Assembly: GCA_019308905.1 (NCBI GenBank)
Contig: JAFDHF010000004.1
Span: 1-64,000, forward strand
DNA length: 64,000 nt
Reading direction: 5' to 3'
Source of the DNA: Deltaproteobacteria bacterium
GTDB taxonomy: Bacteria > Desulfobacterota > BSN033 > WVXP01
The notes under the pieces were generated by a model that saw nothing but the letters and a program-made list of their open reading frames with translations, was not told the DNA's origin and ran no database searches. The translations under genes were made by a program, and so were the position numbers. Of the stretch, positions 1-8,389 are shown in pieces; the stretch's first letter is position 1, and each line of letters opens with the position of its first letter.

Positions 1-360
1 TTTCAGGGCGGTGTTCAGAAACCCGCACTTGGCCGTGTCGCCGGTCGCGGCCTGGGCGGCCTGCAGCGCCTCCTTGACCGTCTCGTTGAAGATCTCGACC
101 GTCTCGGCCACATATTCCATACCCAGGTCCTCGATGTACTCCAGCCTGGCCTTCTTTATGTCCCTCAAAAGCGTGTTGTACTGGCGCCTGTTGATCCTGA
201 GTACGGTCATGACCGTCTCGGGCGTGTAGCCGAGCCTCAACATCATCGCCATCTGCTTCATTACGTCCAGCCGTTCACCCCGTCTGATCTTTCCCCGTAA
301 CTTCGGCTTCCCTTTCTCGGGCTCCTCCTTGATCATGTCCTCGATTTTCTTGTCAGCCAT
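1..360 (-). CDS. Hypothetical protein, phage-like, 3' end outside window
   Basis: The minus-strand frame opens with ATG at 360 behind a strong Shine-Dalgarno (GGAGGTGA, 5 nt before the start) and runs off the left edge after 120 codons. The N-terminus is lysine/glutamate-rich. Residues about 40-65 (LRLGYTPETVMTVLRINRR) look like a helix-turn-helix, followed by a charged helical stretch. I do not recognise the family. The layout resembles small-terminase or phage DNA-binding proteins, and the nearby zinc-ribbon gene and tRNA would fit the edge of an integrated element. That is inference from context. Confidence 0.6.
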   Translation of the reverse strand, partial: MADKKIEDMIKEEPEKGKPKLRGKIRRGERLDVMKQMAMMLRLGYTPETVMTVLRINRRQYNTLLRDIKKARLEYIEDLGMEYVAETVEIFNETVKEALQAAQAATGDTAKCGFLNTALK

Positions 361-631
361 GGATCTCACCTCCTCAAATTCAGGCCCCTCCTTTGCGCGA
401 CAAGAAACGCGGACCGACCGCCGTTTCAGCCGGCTCCAACCCATTCATTCATAGTCCTGCCTGCATACCGCCCATCTACTCCAGGTTCCCTTTGACCACC
501 TCCATCGAGTTCTTCACCGGCACTTACGTTTCCTTTTACGGCTCGGAGCGGTTCATCATCAGTCGATTTTCATCCAAAACCTGAGACCATGCTTTCCTAC
601 CACCGAATACGTCCGGCCGTACGATGCCGCT

Positions 632-814
632 TCAGGGGCACGGGCATTTTTCGTGCATATCGGACAGATTCAGATATAGGGCGTTCCTCAACGGTTTGGG
701 CAGTTTGTAATAACACTTCTGGCAAAACGTCATCGAGGGGATTTTCCTCTTTCCACACGGGCATCTTGTAGAGTTCAACTCTCGGATCAATTCGTCATGT
801 GTGAGATCACTCAT
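632..814 (-). CDS. Small zinc-ribbon protein
   Basis: This 60-residue protein begins MSDLTHDEL. The start is chosen because AAAGGAGG lies 8 nt before this ATG; the longer upstream extension has no comparable site. Four cysteines form a CPCG...CQKC zinc-ribbon at residues about 18-35, and a CPCP pair ends the protein. Small proteins of this kind are common in phage genomes and plasmids. The gene lies on the same strand as the truncated phage-like gene at the left edge, with about 270 bp of apparently non-coding DNA between them. No specific function can be assigned. Confidence 0.55.
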   Translation of the reverse strand: MSDLTHDELIRELNSTRCPCGKRKIPSMTFCQKCYYKLPKPLRNALYLNLSDMHEKCPCP

Positions 815-1014
815 TCGCCCATCCTCCTTTGTCCAGCTACCATGGGCCACCAACATCTGCTTCTTGACTTTATGCACATCATACGCGAAGCCCGTGGGTA
901 ATATCGTGATCAGAAAAATATCCATGCACGATGTTTTCCGTTCATTCAGTCATCCTCACAAAAAAAATTCGGTCGCAAATCGGACGCAAACCGCGACCGC
1001 CAGGTAACAAAATT

Positions 1015-1038
1015 GCCAACTTTCGCCAACTTTCGCCA
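1015..1038 (+). repeat. Short tandem repeat, 10-bp unit
   Basis: The unit GCCAACTTTC occurs twice head to tail, followed by a partial third copy (GCCA). It abuts the -35 element of the tRNA promoter. It may be an attachment or integrase arm-type site, or simple slippage; the sequence alone does not decide. Confidence 0.5.
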
Positions 1039-1039
1039 C

Positions 1040-1068
1040 TTGACTAAATCCTCAAAATCGCGTATAAA
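1040..1068 (+). promoter_or_regulatory. Sigma-70 promoter of tRNA-Thr
   Basis: TTGACT, a 17-bp spacer and TATAAA end 10 bp before the first base of the tRNA, the usual distance for a tRNA gene promoter. Confidence 0.75.
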
Positions 1069-1078
1069 CTTGGCCAAT

Positions 1079-1150
1079 GCCGGCGTAGCTCAGCGGAAGA
1101 GCAAGTGATTCGTAATCACTAGGTCGAGGGTTCAATTCCCCCCGCCGGCT
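1079..1150 (+). tRNA. tRNA-Thr (anticodon CGT)
   Basis: The 72-nt cloverleaf can be drawn by eye. The acceptor stem is GCCGGCG/CGCCGGC and the D-arm pairs GCTC with GAGC. The anticodon stem AGTGA/TCACT encloses the loop TTCGTAA, giving anticodon CGT (codon ACG, Thr). The T-loop is TTCAATT. One A-C mismatch sits in the T-stem (1127/1141). CCA is not encoded. The position next to phage-like genes and transposon remnants suggests it could be an integration site, but the other end of any such element is outside the window. Confidence 0.93.
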
Positions 1151-1205
1151 CTTGTAAAATCAAGGGGTTATAGCTTCTCACTATAACTCCCTTTTCTGTA
1201 GAATA

Positions 1206-1612
1206 GGAATAGGGGACGCCTATGATTTTATGCTTTGCTTCCTATCAATTTTCATAGTACCATGGGCGCATGCCGAGAAGGACGAGAATAGACGCTGGTG
1301 GTGCCATCCACTGCATCGTCATCCCTCATCCCCAATCATGTTCATTGGCTCTGTCCTGGGTCGTGGCAAGGATCCCCAGACTGTCTCAAATCCTGAAGCC
1401 TGCTTTGCTACCGGGCCAATCGTGAGCTGGGAATGAGCACGGTTGAGTTGTCACGTCGCCTGAGGATTTCCCAGTCAGCGGTGAGTAGGGCATCGTTGAG
1501 GGATGAGAAAATTGCTGTTCAAAGTAACTTCCGCCTATGAACCATGGCTAGTAAAGTTTTGCATAAAATCATAGGCGTCCTCCAAGTTATAGGCGTCCCC
1601 CAAGTTTATTCC
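1206..1612 (+). mobile_element. Deleted REP-associated transposase element (MITE-like)
   Basis: The element is bounded by inverted repeats. The left copy at 1214-1233 (GGACGCCTATGATTTTATGC) is matched perfectly and in inverse at 1561-1580. The right end carries a second copy of the ATAGGCGTCC core at 1589-1598. The inside encodes only the two ends of a RayT-type (REP-associated tyrosine) transposase, with the catalytic middle missing. At about 400 bp it is the size of a miniature, non-autonomous derivative that could only move if a full-length relative acts in trans. Confidence 0.7.
1270..1540 (+). pseudogene. REP-associated tyrosine transposase, internally deleted
   Basis: The frame from ATG 1270 reads MPRRTRIDAGGAIHCIVI, the typical N-terminus of RayT/IS200-like Y1 transposases (consensus MPR-x-x-RID-x-PGALHHV). 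A different frame, 1397-1540, encodes SLLCYRANRELGMS followed by a helix-turn-helix (ISQSAVSRA), the characteristic RayT C-terminal domain. The HUH nuclease core that should join them is absent: about 120 bp connects the two parts where roughly 200 codons are expected. A stop codon lies directly before the C-terminal fragment, so no functional protein is made. Confidence 0.75.
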
Positions 1613-1631
1613 AATCTGAAAGGAGGTTCGC

Positions 1632-2912
1632 ATGAAGGTCGTTTGTCTTGGAGGTGCAGGCGCTATGGGATCATCGTGTGTATATGATCTCCATAAGGGC
1701 AACTATTTCGATGAAATCATAATTGCCGATGCAAGTGAAGACCGCGCCAGAAAAGTTATCGGCCTTATGGATGGTGATAGTCGTTTCTCGTTCGTAAGAT
1801 TGGATGCCTCAGATATCAATAGCATTGAATCGGCCATAAGTGGTGCAGATCTGATATTAGATTCCCTGCCCTATGATTTCGTGGATAACGTTATGGAGGC
1901 AGCCTGCAGAGCGGGAGTAAGCGGAGTAAGTATTAACATGGTTTCAGACGCAAACAGTCTGGCGAAATATGACAGCAGGCTGAGAGAAAAGAAAAAGACC
2001 GTCCTCTTAGGAAATGGCGGATGCGCTACAACCTGCATGCTGGCAGTCGATCAGGCCAAAGGTTTTGATGAAATCGACGACATCGAGTTTTTCTGGGGGA
2101 TGTGGCGACCGATAACGCATTCAACAGTCGGTCTTACGGAGACTATTATCCATGATAACGGTCCTTGCACGCGAGAACGTTCATACTGGGAAAATGGCAA
2201 AATTATTGATAACATTCCACCTTTCGGGCTCAGCAAGGAATTTGAATTTCCCCCGCCTATCGGAAAGCAAGAAACCTATATCATCGCGCATTGGGAACCC
2301 GAAACCCTTTCCCTTGTGCCGCTTATCAAGGAAAAGGGAACAAAGCGTATTTTCGTCAGGGGAATCTGGCACCCGACCTGGACGCGCCTTATTCGCGTGA
2401 TGCTTGAAAATGGAATTTATGAAGCGGAGCCTGTCCAGGTGAAAGGCAAATCCGTGTCAGTATTTGATGCTCTTATGTCCCATATTCACCGTCGATATGA
2501 GGAGACATTCCAGTATCCAGCTGAAATAGAAAAGGCAGTTGGATTTGTGCCCCAGTGCATACTCTCCGTGGAAATCCGAGGCTACAGGGACGGAACACCT
2601 AAGAAGACGACCGTCCATTGTCGTATGCCATACCCTTTTTTTGAAGGCAAAAAGACTACCTGTCCAATGGAGTATGGCTCTTATGTAGGATTGCCCAGTT
2701 CGATTTCTCTTCAGATGCTTTCACAAGGGCAGGTAAGCGTTCACGGCGCAATGACGATAGAAAACTCGGATGCGTCCCCTGCGTCGTTTCTTTCTGAGCT
2801 GAAAAAACGAGGAGCCACATTTTGGTATCAAGAGTACTCTGGTGGTCCGGGCCCATCATCTCCAAGCGGGCCGATATATGCGGGTACCTCGGAACAACCA
2901 AAGGAGCACTGA
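1632..2912 (+). CDS. Saccharopine dehydrogenase-like oxidoreductase
   Basis: The 426-residue protein starts at an ATG behind GAAAGGAGG. The N-terminus carries a Rossmann dinucleotide-binding loop (GGAGAMGSSCVYDL, residues 7-20) and an acidic residue at the end of strand 2 (IIIADAS). This is the pattern of the saccharopine dehydrogenase/homospermidine synthase-like superfamily; the substrate cannot be read from sequence. Family members of this size usually act on amino-acid-derived imines using NAD(P)H. The gene is visibly more AT-rich than the rest of the window and uses AT-ended codons more often. It is wedged between a RayT remnant and an IS3 remnant, so it was probably acquired horizontally. 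It appears to be a single-gene unit. Confidence 0.8.
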   Translation: MKVVCLGGAGAMGSSCVYDLHKGNYFDEIIIADASEDRARKVIGLMDGDSRFSFVRLDASDINSIESAISGADLILDSLPYDFVDNVMEAACRAGVSGVSINMVSDANSLAKYDSRLREKKKTVLLGNGGCATTCMLAVDQAKGFDEIDDIEFFWGMWRPITHSTVGLTETIIHDNGPCTRERSYWENGKIIDNIPPFGLSKEFEFPPPIGKQETYIIAHWEPETLSLVPLIKEKGTKRIFVRGIWHPTWTRLIRVMLENGIYEAEPVQVKGKSVSVFDALMSHIHRRYEETFQYPAEIEKAVGFVPQCILSVEIRGYRDGTPKKTTVHCRMPYPFFEGKKTTCPMEYGSYVGLPSSISLQMLSQGQVSVHGAMTIENSDASPASFLSELKKRGATFWYQEYSGGPGPSSPSGPIYAGTSEQPKEH

Positions 2913-2958
2913 CTTTCTCTCGGGGAAAGCCTTTCCTGGACCACGAACTATGAAGCTG

Positions 2959-3141
2959 TTACGGTCTGGTAGACAGGTCAGGGCTTTCGGTCTCAAATGA
3001 GAGTTTATACCTCCTTTCGTAATTCAGGGGTGACACGTAGTCAACCCCTGAGTGTCGACGTGGAGGGTTATACCAACCTTCAACGAACTCAAACACGGCC
3101 ACGCGAGCGCCGACGTGTGCTTGCTTTCCGGCATATTCCCG
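2959..3141 (-). pseudogene. IS3-family transposase, C-terminal stump
   Basis: The minus strand encodes about 60 residues ending at a stop at 2959. They contain VAVFEFVEGWYNPPRRHSG and YVSPLNYE, the signature end of the IS3-family (OrfB, rve integrase) transposase; intact copies typically read F-x-YIE-x-(W/F)YN-x-RR-x-HS...GYLSP. The DDE catalytic core upstream is gone: a stop codon closes the frame at 3142. This is decayed insertion-sequence debris. Confidence 0.75.
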
Positions 3142-3148
3142 CTATAAT
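3121..3148 (+). promoter_or_regulatory. Possible sigma-70 promoter
   Basis: TTGCTT, a 16-bp spacer and a consensus TATAAT lie about 90 bp before the small gene at 3238. It overlaps the upstream end of the IS3 stump on the other strand, so it may have formed within decayed insertion-sequence DNA. Confidence 0.45.
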
Positions 3149-3237
3149 AGGACTATGAACAGAAGCAACCGGTCGGCTTCACTCCGCTAGAAAATCGACA
3201 ACCGACACATCAAGGAGGCGTTCACCTGGAGGTCGTT

Positions 3238-3450
3238 ATGGAACTTAAGGACCTGTCTGCTGATGCCGCTGAGCTACGAAGCGTAATCATCGCCTCGAGC
3301 CTGACATCCTCTTACATGATCCTAGAGGAACTGGCAGCCCACCGTGAAATGACCGTTCATTACGAAGATTTCAGAGACCAGTGGATCTCGCTTTACAAAT
3401 CGGTCTACAAGGCGGTCTCCCGTTGGAAACCTCGCCGGCAGGCGAGATGA
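3238..3450 (+). CDS. Hypothetical protein, 70 aa
   Basis: The ATG at 3238 follows GGAGG at 5 nt. The protein (MELKDLSADAAELRS...) is predicted mostly helical with a basic tail (RWKPRRQAR). There is no signal peptide, membrane segment or recognised motif. It follows a good -10 element at 3143. I do not recognise it; the ribosome-binding site and position support expression, but it could still be spurious. Confidence 0.45.
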   Translation: MELKDLSADAAELRSVIIASSLTSSYMILEELAAHREMTVHYEDFRDQWISLYKSVYKAVSRWKPRRQAR

Positions 3451-3636
3451 TAAGAGGCGGTCGTTCCGCCAAGGGATGTATCGGCCCTGGCCGGTCCCTC
3501 CCTTGATCGGAAAAAGATTTGAACTGGTCCGGCCTCAAAAGGGGACCGCGGGATTGTTGTCTGCAGCGTCCTCGCAACTCCGCCGTCAAAAACCGGAGTG
3601 TTGCAGGACAGGGGAAATCACGGGGATGGACACATC

Positions 3637-4002
3637 CTAGGCCGTCTTGGGAGAATCGAAATAGTAGATGAATCTGATCAGGGCTATTCTGTCGGTCTTT
3701 GACATGTCCCGGATCGAGACACCGAATCGGATCCCCTCCCCCTCTGTCCTGTTCACGTAGATTACCTTTCCCCTGAATCTGATCGAATTGTCTCTCAAAG
3801 CCATGGTGAATCTGAGGATCTCTCCAGGATCGACCGGGTATCGGCTCTCGAGGCCCACACCCTCGGCACTGATATTGAGAGACCGCACAGGTCTCTGCTC
3901 AATTGGCCTTCCCTCCTCGTCAAACCGCGTGTAAGAGCCAGGGCGGTTGACTCGTAGCCTGACAGATCTCCTTCTCTCGTGCGAGCGGGATTCAACACTC
4001 AT
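3637..4002 (-). CDS. PilZ domain protein (c-di-GMP binding)
   Basis: This 121-residue protein is essentially a single PilZ domain. The arginine-rich N-terminal switch (ERRRSVRLRVNRPG, about residues 9-22) matches the RxxxR c-di-GMP-binding motif, and NISAEGVGLES (about 44-54) matches (D/N)xSxxG. Stand-alone PilZ proteins bind cyclic di-GMP and modulate a partner, often one involved in motility or exopolysaccharide. The start at 4002 has GAAGGAAG 5 nt upstream. It is monocistronic, transcribed from the promoter at 4221-4248, which gives an unusually long leader of about 210 nt. Confidence 0.88.
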   Translation of the reverse strand: MSVESRSHERRRSVRLRVNRPGSYTRFDEEGRPIEQRPVRSLNISAEGVGLESRYPVDPGEILRFTMALRDNSIRFRGKVIYVNRTEGEGIRFGVSIRDMSKTDRIALIRFIYYFDSPKTA

Positions 4003-4220
4003 GGTCTTCCTTCAAATTGCTTTCAGGGAAATGCGGCCCGTAGGGCCAACCCGGTCACGAGGGAAAAAACAACACTCGGACACACCTCTTTGGGATACCT
4101 TCCACCCCCGGAAGTCCCGCGGCCAAAACCTTAAGAAGGTATTGCTTGTTGGGAAAACTTTTTCCCTTTTTGGGAAAAGAATTTCACTTAAGTATTTGAA
4201 AATAAACTGATTTCGCCTCT

Positions 4221-4248
4221 ATTATAACCGCCTGCAGACCGTTGTCAA
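4221..4248 (-). promoter_or_regulatory. Sigma-70 promoter upstream of the PilZ gene
   Basis: Read on the minus strand this is consensus TTGACA (4243-4248), a 16-bp spacer and TATAAT (4221-4226). Transcription would begin near 4213, leaving about 210 nt of leader before the PilZ start at 4002. The leader contains a symmetric AAAAGGGAAAAAGTTTTCCC stretch around 4150-4182. Confidence 0.75.
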
Positions 4249-4577
4249 GAGATCGCTCCGATTGCTCCAGGTCTTCTGGGGCTTTGCTGAGATTTTTCCC
4301 CACAGAGCATATCTGGAGAAGCTATCGGGTAGACTTCGGTGGCGAGTACGCAGGCAGAAGCCTTACCTTCGGAGAAGCGGAAAAGATTGGCGGCCATCTC
4401 TCATTTCCGGCCGGAAAACGGCGAGGCATGGGGAACAAAGGAGATGACTCTCACCTGGGAGGAGGGTTCAACTCCTGGAATGAAGGGAAGGGCGGGAGGA
4501 TATCGCTTTTCGAAAGATAGAAACCTCTAGGACAATCTGGTGGATCTCTCAGGGATCTCAGAGATCAACCCCCCCCT
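4249..4577 (-). other. Non-coding gap between PilZ promoter and acylase stop
   Basis: About 330 bp without a convincing gene. Short open frames on the plus strand have no credible ribosome-binding site or protein-like composition. I see no clear terminator for the acylase gene. Confidence 0.4.
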
Positions 4578-6965
4578 CTAGGACGGGGGCTTCAGGACCA
4601 GCACGGCCCGGCTGTGTTCCTCAACGGCCTTCCGCCCGGTCCAGTCCGGATGATATCCACCTCCAAGATAGAGCCCGAGCTGGTCCTTGTAGTGTTTGCT
4701 TCCCAGGTGACCCGACTCGCCTGTGGGGAGAACCCTCAGAGATCGATCCAAGCCGGAGAGATCGACGATCATCCTCACCGAAGGTCCGACGTTCGGGGCG
4801 TACGGGTTGGCGTAAGGGTATCTGCTTACGTTAACGGTAAGGTTGTTCCCCCCAAGAGGGAAAGGGCCCAGATTGAATATCCAGTTGAGAGGCTTCTTTT
4901 TGCCGAGGACATGCTCAAAGGTCAGCCGGTGGATCCGCCCCCAAGTCCATCTGTCCATGTCACTTCCGAGAGATCCTTTCAACTCCGAGAGGGTCTGGGC
5001 CAGGCTTCTGGCCAGGATATCCTCCATCGTCTCCTTTTCCGGCGTGCCCACGTCATCGAACCAGGCCGATGAGCCCTTCTCGAACATCTTTCTCATGGCC
5101 CTGGGAGGGAAAGAGGCCGTTTCCAGATAGTCACGGAAGAGCGCATCGCCCAGCTCGTCCTTGAAGGTGTTTTCCATCATCTTCCGGTAGGTCACCTCGA
5201 AAAGGCACGCACCCACGCTCTCCTTGGTCATCCTGAAATCCCACCTGGATAGAATGTCGCGTGCCCTGCGTGCCTCCCTACCGGTCAGCCGCCGCTCGAG
5301 AACTTCGACCATTTTTGGAACCATTTCGGAGGCCGACAGGCAATAGACATCCTGCTGCATTCTCTTGAAATCCTCAACAGAGAGCTTTCCCTTGGTCGTG
5401 AGCATCTGGTGGATGCGGGTGACCCGATCAGCCGGCTCCCAGTAACGGCTGATAAAATACGGGTAGTCTTTTCCCGCAACTCTGTTGTTTGCCGTGGCTA
5501 TGAACCCCGTCTCAGGATTGATCAGATGGGGCTTCTCCTCAAAAGGCACGTAACCCTTCCACTCGTACTCTCCGGTCCATCCCGGCACGGGAAGCAGACC
5601 ATCACCTTTTGAGCGGATGGGGATGGCAGCACAGCACCAGTATCCGATATTTCCGCCAGTGTCTGCAAAGACGAAATTCTGGCCCGGCGTTGTCCACAAG
5701 CTGAGCGCCTCCTGCACCTCGGCTACATTCCCGGCCTTGGCCAACAGGTACGTGGCCTCTGCTGGCTGGGGGAGCTCGGGAAATGACCATCTCGCCGAGA
5801 TGGCTCGCCCTGCCGGCCCTCCTCGCAAATCCTGAATAATGGGACCGTGGCGAGTGAGGAGGATCTCCATCTCGACGGGCTTCCCTCCCCTTACTCGAAT
5901 GGTCTCCTTGACCACTCTCATCTTCTCCCAGTGGTCTTTGTACCAATACTGCCTAGGATCGCGGGGGTTGATCTTTTCTATGTAGAAGTCCACATCGTCC
6001 ACCATGACGTTGGTGATCCCCCAGGCCACGTGCCTGTTATGCCCAAGGGAAACCCCAGGGGTTCCCGGAATGGCTACTCCCGACACATCGATGCCCGGGC
6101 ATACCAGGTGCACCTCCCAAAAGAGCGAAGGATTTGTCAGCTCAAGATGAGGGTCGTTAGCCAGAATCGGTCTACCCGTGACCGATTTCTTGCCCGAGAC
6201 CACCCAGTTGTTGCTGGCAGCCCCTATTGGGAAACCCATCAGCCCCTCAACCAGACGGGCCGCCTCCGATCCATGGCTCGAGAATCCCGACAGAGCCTTG
6301 GTCTCGGAAGGGACCACAAAAGGCGCATCACCAGGCCATACGGGGAAGGCATCCCTAAGTCTCTCCTCTCCCACCTTTTCCAAGATCCTCGCTGCCGTCA
6401 GATCCACACGCCAGCCGCTGCTTAACCCCCAATTGACCACCTTCATAATGGAGAGATAGTCATCCGCCTTCCAGGGCTCTGGGCTGTATCTCAACAACCT
6501 GAACTCAAAAGGAAGCCGATCTCGGTGAGTGTCGATGTAGGCGTTTACTCCCTCGGCAAAAGACTCAAAAACAAAGGCGAGCTCCTCAGGGATCTCCCTG
6601 TTCGCACCAGCGGCCGAAAGCGTTCTCACATAGCGATCCACTTTGACGAGTTCCCTGCCCAACACCTCTGCCAGACGCCCCTCCCCCAACCTCCGGTAGA
6701 ATTCCATCTGCCAGAGCCGGTCCTGAGCCATCGCATAGCCGAGGGCAAAGTAGAGGTCGGGCTCGTTGCCGGCGTAAATGTGCGGCACCCCATAGTCGTC
6801 TCTGATGATTTCGACACCCTGTCTCAGGCCGGGCAGGGTTATCTCTCCCGAGACCTCGGGCAGGGACTTCCCGAGTGCATGCCTGAACCAGAGGTACCCC
6901 AGCCCTGCTGCGGCCACGATTGCAACGGTCACTATGACGGCGACGATCAGGAGCCACTTTCTCAA
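4578..6965 (-). CDS. Penicillin acylase family protein (Ntn hydrolase)
   Basis: The 795-residue precursor starts at TTG (6965) with GGAGG 6 nt upstream. Residues 1-28 form a signal anchor. The alpha domain begins around residue 50 (VEIIRDDYGVPHIYA). The autocatalytic cleavage point is GAA-SNNWVVSGKKS, so Ser251 becomes the N-terminal nucleophile of the beta chain, and N-terminal nucleophile features such as HNRHVAWGITN follow. Family members cleave amide bonds of acylated amino compounds, including beta-lactams and acyl-homoserine lactones. The true substrate is unknown; periplasmic or membrane-anchored action is likely. Length is normal for the family. Confidence 0.92.
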   Translation of the reverse strand: MRKWLLIVAVIVTVAIVAAAGLGYLWFRHALGKSLPEVSGEITLPGLRQGVEIIRDDYGVPHIYAGNEPDLYFALGYAMAQDRLWQMEFYRRLGEGRLAEVLGRELVKVDRYVRTLSAAGANREIPEELAFVFESFAEGVNAYIDTHRDRLPFEFRLLRYSPEPWKADDYLSIMKVVNWGLSSGWRVDLTAARILEKVGEERLRDAFPVWPGDAPFVVPSETKALSGFSSHGSEAARLVEGLMGFPIGAASNNWVVSGKKSVTGRPILANDPHLELTNPSLFWEVHLVCPGIDVSGVAIPGTPGVSLGHNRHVAWGITNVMVDDVDFYIEKINPRDPRQYWYKDHWEKMRVVKETIRVRGGKPVEMEILLTRHGPIIQDLRGGPAGRAISARWSFPELPQPAEATYLLAKAGNVAEVQEALSLWTTPGQNFVFADTGGNIGYWCCAAIPIRSKGDGLLPVPGWTGEYEWKGYVPFEEKPHLINPETGFIATANNRVAGKDYPYFISRYWEPADRVTRIHQMLTTKGKLSVEDFKRMQQDVYCLSASEMVPKMVEVLERRLTGREARRARDILSRWDFRMTKESVGACLFEVTYRKMMENTFKDELGDALFRDYLETASFPPRAMRKMFEKGSSAWFDDVGTPEKETMEDILARSLAQTLSELKGSLGSDMDRWTWGRIHRLTFEHVLGKKKPLNWIFNLGPFPLGGNNLTVNVSRYPYANPYAPNVGPSVRMIVDLSGLDRSLRVLPTGESGHLGSKHYKDQLGLYLGGGYHPDWTGRKAVEEHSRAVLVLKPPS

Positions 6966-7198
6966 GATACGCCTCCGCGTGAGACAATCCCCTGTGTAAA
7001 GTCAGCAATCCTCAGCCGGATAGCGGCTCGTACCGAGGGCTGTACAATCGTGCCCGACCGTGTTCCTGTGGGCTAAAGTGGAGAGGCAAGGGACTCTCCC
7101 GGGCCACCAATTTTGCAAATACCCATCCCTTTTGAAAACCGCGAAGTCAGAAGGGTGCAGTCAAATACTCAATGTCTAAAGTCCGAGGCCGTTTCAGA

Positions 7199-8389
7199 TC
7201 AATATCCGAGCCGTTTGAGACGGCTTTTGACCTCTTCCCTCCTCTTTTCCTCAGGCTCTTCCACAAGAGGCTTGCCTTTCTCCTTCAACACCCATTCGAA
7301 CCGACCAGGATCGAGGCTCCTTCCTTTAAGGCCTTCGTAATCGGGTCCATACCGATAGGCTCGGAACAAGAAATTATTGATTCCAAAGACATCAGAGCGA
7401 TAGAAGTAGTAGAAGGGGCTTACGAACTCCCAGACGATCTCCTTGTCGGGGGTAACCTCGAAAATTCGTCCCTTTGTGCCTTCGCAGATCAGGGTATTGC
7501 CGTTTGGTAGCCGCTGGGCACCGCTGATGATAGACGCAAAAAATGAGAAGGGGTTCCTGTCCCTGTACTCCCACTCAATTCGGTCGGACTTCGGGTTGAC
7601 TTCGACTACACGGGAAAAGGGGAAGCCTATGCCGTGGATCTTCCTGTGGAACCCGTTGTCAAATATCAGGATGTTCCCGTTTTCCAAAAGGGTCGGGTTG
7701 TGTGGATGCCCGAGTTCTTCGGAGCCCCACCGCCAAATGATATCGCCCGTACCCCTGTCGATGATCGCAACCGTGTTGATGAGCCGGAAAATGGTGAGGA
7801 TGTTCCCATCCGGCAGAACGGCCAGAGAGTTTACATAGCAAAAACCCTCCCGTGAACACAGGGGACAGAGAACATCTGTTTCAAAATCCATATGTTCATG
7901 GGTTGCCCACTCCCAGACGATTTCACCTCCGGGTGTGATCTCCCGAAAACAATCCCCCCAGATCACCCCATCCCGCTCACTGCCCGGGAGACCGCCCTTG
8001 ACCCTCGCCGCCACTTCCTCCGGCAACGGCATCCAGTGGCTTATCATGGTATTTCCATTATCCATGCGGTCCCAATCGTGAGAGTTAATGTATAAGTCCT
8101 CGTACCTCCAAACCACGTTGCCCTCCCAGTCGAGCTCCAGCAATTCTCCTCCTGATCCGGGCATATCGACAATCGGCCCGTCTGGAATCCTTTGGCCCAC
8201 GAGGAGATTTCCATTCCGCAAGAGTTTCCCCTGAAGTGAGAGCTTATGCGGGGTCCTCCAGTGGTGAACAAAGTTGCCCTTCATATCCACCAGATATACA
8301 TCCCGCGATCCCATGGGACCGAAGAGGGTATAACCCTCATATGCCCTTGATGGATCATGTGTGGTTACGAGTTTCATGTTGACGGACAT
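7199..8389 (-). CDS. Arylsulfotransferase-like beta-propeller protein
   Basis: The 396-residue protein starts at 8389 with AAAGGAGG upstream. Repeated blades of the type NGNTLI-x-x-G...V-W-E/R (LLRNGNLLVGQR, MDNGNTMISHW, LENGNILIFDNG, LPNGNTLICEGT) mark the ASST/Arylsulfotransferase_2 propeller group. No signal peptide is visible, so it may be cytoplasmic, unlike the exported AssT enzymes. Assignment as a sulfotransferase is by fold only; many members have unknown activity. It overlaps the preceding small membrane-protein gene by 35 bp and follows the TRAP permease, suggesting one operon for uptake and modification of an organic acid or aryl compound. Confidence 0.75.
   Translation of the reverse strand: MSVNMKLVTTHDPSRAYEGYTLFGPMGSRDVYLVDMKGNFVHHWRTPHKLSLQGKLLRNGNLLVGQRIPDGPIVDMPGSGGELLELDWEGNVVWRYEDLYINSHDWDRMDNGNTMISHWMPLPEEVAARVKGGLPGSERDGVIWGDCFREITPGGEIVWEWATHEHMDFETDVLCPLCSREGFCYVNSLAVLPDGNILTIFRLINTVAIIDRGTGDIIWRWGSEELGHPHNPTLLENGNILIFDNGFHRKIHGIGFPFSRVVEVNPKSDRIEWEYRDRNPFSFFASIISGAQRLPNGNTLICEGTKGRIFEVTPDKEIVWEFVSPFYYFYRSDVFGINNFLFRAYRYGPDYEGLKGRSLDPGRFEWVLKEKGKPLVEEPEEKRREEVKSRLKRLGY

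Noticed and set aside
361-631. Short minus-strand frames between the phage-like gene and the zinc-ribbon gene
   Set aside because: Only tiny frames interrupted by stops; no convincing start and protein pair.
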